From assembly GCA_049520395.1 (NCBI GenBank), contig JBEKPV010000001.1, positions 7,566-71,565 of the forward strand: 64,000 bases of DNA, given 5' to 3'. A program made the translations under genes and the position numbers. The DNA comes from UBA1161 sp049520395 (GTDB lineage: Bacteria; Planctomycetota; Phycisphaerae; Tepidisphaerales; Tepidisphaeraceae). The first letter of the stretch is position 1; every line of letters starts with the position of its first letter. The notes under the pieces were generated by a model. The model made no database searches. It had not been told where the DNA came from and saw only the letters and a program-made list of their open reading frames with translations. Below are positions 62,166-64,000 of the stretch, piece by piece.

Positions 62166-62657
62166 ATGAGCCCTGGATTGACGGCATTCACTCTCTTCCA
62201 CGTCGCCATAAGTCTGGTCGGGATCATCTCGGGATTTCTCGTTGCATTTGGATTGTTATCCGCCAAGCGGCTCGACGGCTGGACGGCGATTTTTCTAACC
62301 ACCACCGTCGCCACCAGCGTCACGGGATTTCTCTTCCCGTTCCACGGGTTCAAGCCGTCCTATGTGCTTGGCATCCTCTCGCTGCTGGTTCTGGCGCCGT
62401 GCATCTATGCCCGCTACACTCGCCGTCTCGCCGGCCACTGGCGGCTGGTCTACGTCATCACCGCAATGATCGCTCTTTACTTCAATGTCTTCGTACTGGT
62501 CGTGCAGTCATTTATGAAAGTCCCGGCCCTGCATGCCCTGGCTCCAACCCAATCCGAGCCGCCCTTCGCGGTGACTCAACTCGTTGTCTTGGTGCTATTC
62601 GTCGCGCTCACGGTTGTCGCGACAACCCGCTTCCACTTGAGTGCCACGCCCGCCTGA
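62166..62657 (+). CDS. four-helix membrane protein, unknown function
   Basis: 163 residues, AAAGGG upstream of the ATG. Four hydrophobic helices (FHVAISLVGIISGFLVAFG, IFLTTTVATSVTGFLFPF, YVLGILSLLVLAPCIYA and LVVLVLFVALTVVATTRF) and short loops. No motif known to me. A GTG three codons earlier is possible. Confidence 0.75.
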   Translation: MSPGLTAFTLFHVAISLVGIISGFLVAFGLLSAKRLDGWTAIFLTTTVATSVTGFLFPFHGFKPSYVLGILSLLVLAPCIYARYTRRLAGHWRLVYVITAMIALYFNVFVLVVQSFMKVPALHALAPTQSEPPFAVTQLVVLVLFVALTVVATTRFHLSATPA

Positions 62658-62673
62658 TGGTATGGACATATCT

Positions 62674-64000
62674 ATGAGCGAATCGACACCCCCGGCTGTG
62701 CCTGCGCCCCCTCCCCCCGCCCCGCACCATCCTCCATCCAAGCCCAAATTGAAATTGATCGCCGGCGGTATAGCCGCGCTGCTCGTCCTCCTGGTTCTAA
62801 TCAACTTAATTCGCGACTCCTTAAATACCGTTTCCACGGACGACGCATACATAAATGGCCACGTTACCTTCGTTGCTCCCCGCGTCCCCGGTCAGGTTGT
62901 GCGCGTTCTGGTTGACGACAACAATCGCGTTCACAAAGGCGATCTGCTCGTCCAGTTAGACAAGGAGCCATACCTGGTTCAGGTCAACATCGCCCAGGCT
63001 GCCGTGGACGCCGCCCAGGCTGATTTCGTCGCCGCCCAGGCGCAAGCTCGCAGCCTCGAGGGGCAAACGCGCAGCTTAAGATTCAATCTGGAGCATGCCA
63101 TTGAGGACGTGGATAACCAGGTCGCCGAATTGAGTGCCAAAGTCGCCACCGTCGATTCCAAAAAAGCGACGTTGGCCAAAGCCCAGGCCGATTACGATCG
63201 CGGCGTCCCGCTGGTCAAGTCCGGCGCCCTCGCCAAGGAAGATTTCGATGCCCGCGTCGAAGCCCTCGCCGTCGCCCAGGCCGAGGTCGTGGAATCCCTC
63301 CAGGACGTCTATCAGTTGCGAGCCGCCCTCGGCCTTCCCCCCAAGCCCGAAGGCACGGACGATCTAACCCAGGTCCCACCCGATTTGGATCAGACTTTTT
63401 CCACCGTTCGCCAGGCACAATTCAGCCTCCTCCAGTCGGCATCGCAACTCGGCGTCATTAATTCTTTCGACGAAACCCCCCGCCAGATGATCGCCGATTT
63501 CTTCAAGCGCGATCCGCAGGGCAACATCGACCGCATCTACGCCCAGCTTCTCCTCAACGCGCCCGCCGTCAAACAATCCGAGGCCAAATTATCCGAGGCT
63601 CAGCGCAATCTCGATCAAGCCCTGCTGAATCTTCGTTATTGCGACGTCATTTCAGAAATCGACGGCGTGGTCACCCGCCGCCAGGTGAATCCCGGCGACA
63701 ACGTCATCGCCGGCCAAAGCCTGATGGCCGTCCGATCGCTCACCGAAATCTGGGTCGACGCCAATTTCAAGGAAACCCAACTCGCCGATCTGCGCATCGG
63801 CCTGCCCGTCGATTTGGACGTCGACATGTACGGCAGCCGACAGCGCTTCCACGGCCGCGTTTCCGGTTTCACCATGGGCACCGGCTCAACCCTCGCCCTC
63901 CTACCCGCCGAAAACGCCACCGGCAACTTCGTCAAAGTCGTCCAGCGCCTCCCCGTCCGCATCGACTTGACCGATTACGACCCCGATAAACTCACCCTCT
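62674..64000 (+). CDS. EmrA/HlyD-type membrane fusion protein (cut by window end)
   Basis: 442 codons visible. A Pro-rich cytosolic N-terminus, one TM (AGGIAALLVLLVLINLI), then the EmrA pattern TVSTDDAYINGHVTFVAPRV, lipoyl half-motifs, a coiled-coil hairpin with many Ala/Gln heptads, and GSTLALLPAENATGNFVKVV near the end. It joins an inner-membrane transporter to an outer-membrane factor; the expected EmrB-like partner would lie beyond the window. An ATG four codons upstream is an alternative start. Confidence 0.92.
   Translation, partial: MSESTPPAVPAPPPPAPHHPPSKPKLKLIAGGIAALLVLLVLINLIRDSLNTVSTDDAYINGHVTFVAPRVPGQVVRVLVDDNNRVHKGDLLVQLDKEPYLVQVNIAQAAVDAAQADFVAAQAQARSLEGQTRSLRFNLEHAIEDVDNQVAELSAKVATVDSKKATLAKAQADYDRGVPLVKSGALAKEDFDARVEALAVAQAEVVESLQDVYQLRAALGLPPKPEGTDDLTQVPPDLDQTFSTVRQAQFSLLQSASQLGVINSFDETPRQMIADFFKRDPQGNIDRIYAQLLLNAPAVKQSEAKLSEAQRNLDQALLNLRYCDVISEIDGVVTRRQVNPGDNVIAGQSLMAVRSLTEIWVDANFKETQLADLRIGLPVDLDVDMYGSRQRFHGRVSGFTMGTGSTLALLPAENATGNFVKVVQRLPVRIDLTDYDPDKLTL

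Noticed and set aside
1..64000. CRISPR arrays, rRNA genes and intact insertion sequences
   Set aside because: No regularly spaced repeats longer than two units, no rRNA signatures and no transposase gene were found by eye.

Overview
The window most likely comes from a Planctomycetota bacterium, perhaps class Phycisphaerae. It is GC-rich. It encodes a Gram-negative lipid A enzyme (LpxA), two secreted proteins with PEP-CTERM sorting tails, large TPR/O-GlcNAc-transferase-like proteins, two GroEL paralogs and a hopanoid C-3 methylase homolog. The phylum call is inferred from this gene mix; there is no rRNA here.

Left chromosomal arm (1-41,890). It opens with psd (cut by the window edge), an AAA+ MoxR/Mg-chelatase-like ATPase, a small membrane protein and a DnaJ-like protein, which look like one minus-strand operon. 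Next come infA, a histidine kinase/response regulator pair, a lone receiver protein, rimO, folC and a membrane glycosyltransferase. Three tandem TPR-GT41 genes follow, joined by 4-bp ATGA overlaps. Two GH28-like PEP-CTERM proteins lie at 17-18.7 kb and 26-28 kb. Between and after them are aroC, a zinc-ribbon membrane protein, apt, lpxA, an unusual Amt-family protein, two glycosyltransferases, a DUF4142 protein, ychF and sthA. A protein-folding cluster runs from 32 to 39.4 kb (groEL1, groES, groEL2, dnaJ, grpE) and is interrupted by small toxin-antitoxin-type genes (DUF2442, BrnT/BrnA-like, HicBA). An FmdB-type zinc ribbon, yacG, a polytopic membrane protein and tRNA-Arg(TCG) close this arm.

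Integrated plasmid-like element (about 41,923-57,693). It starts inside tRNA-Arg. A second copy of the tRNA 3' half lies at 57,607-57,693, and this copy is interrupted by two 23-bp hairpin units. Inside are a truncated integrase, a toxin-antitoxin pair, a XerC/D-like recombinase with an adjacent dif-like 11-6-11 site, a MobF relaxase, a truncated VirD4-like coupling ATPase, ParA and a possible partner, a RepL-like replication protein with three 21-bp iterons and a DnaA box, and a truncated SF1 helicase. Four abrupt junctions leave broken genes, so the element is probably decayed, or a chimera in part.

Right arm (57,694-64,000). It carries a histidine-kinase remnant, an exported protein, an HpnR-like radical SAM methylase overlapping a DsbA-like protein, an alpha/beta hydrolase, a four-helix membrane protein and an EmrA/HlyD adaptor cut by the window end. 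Left of the element the + strand is G-rich whichever strand codes; right of it the + strand is C-rich. The element therefore sits at or near a GC-skew switch.
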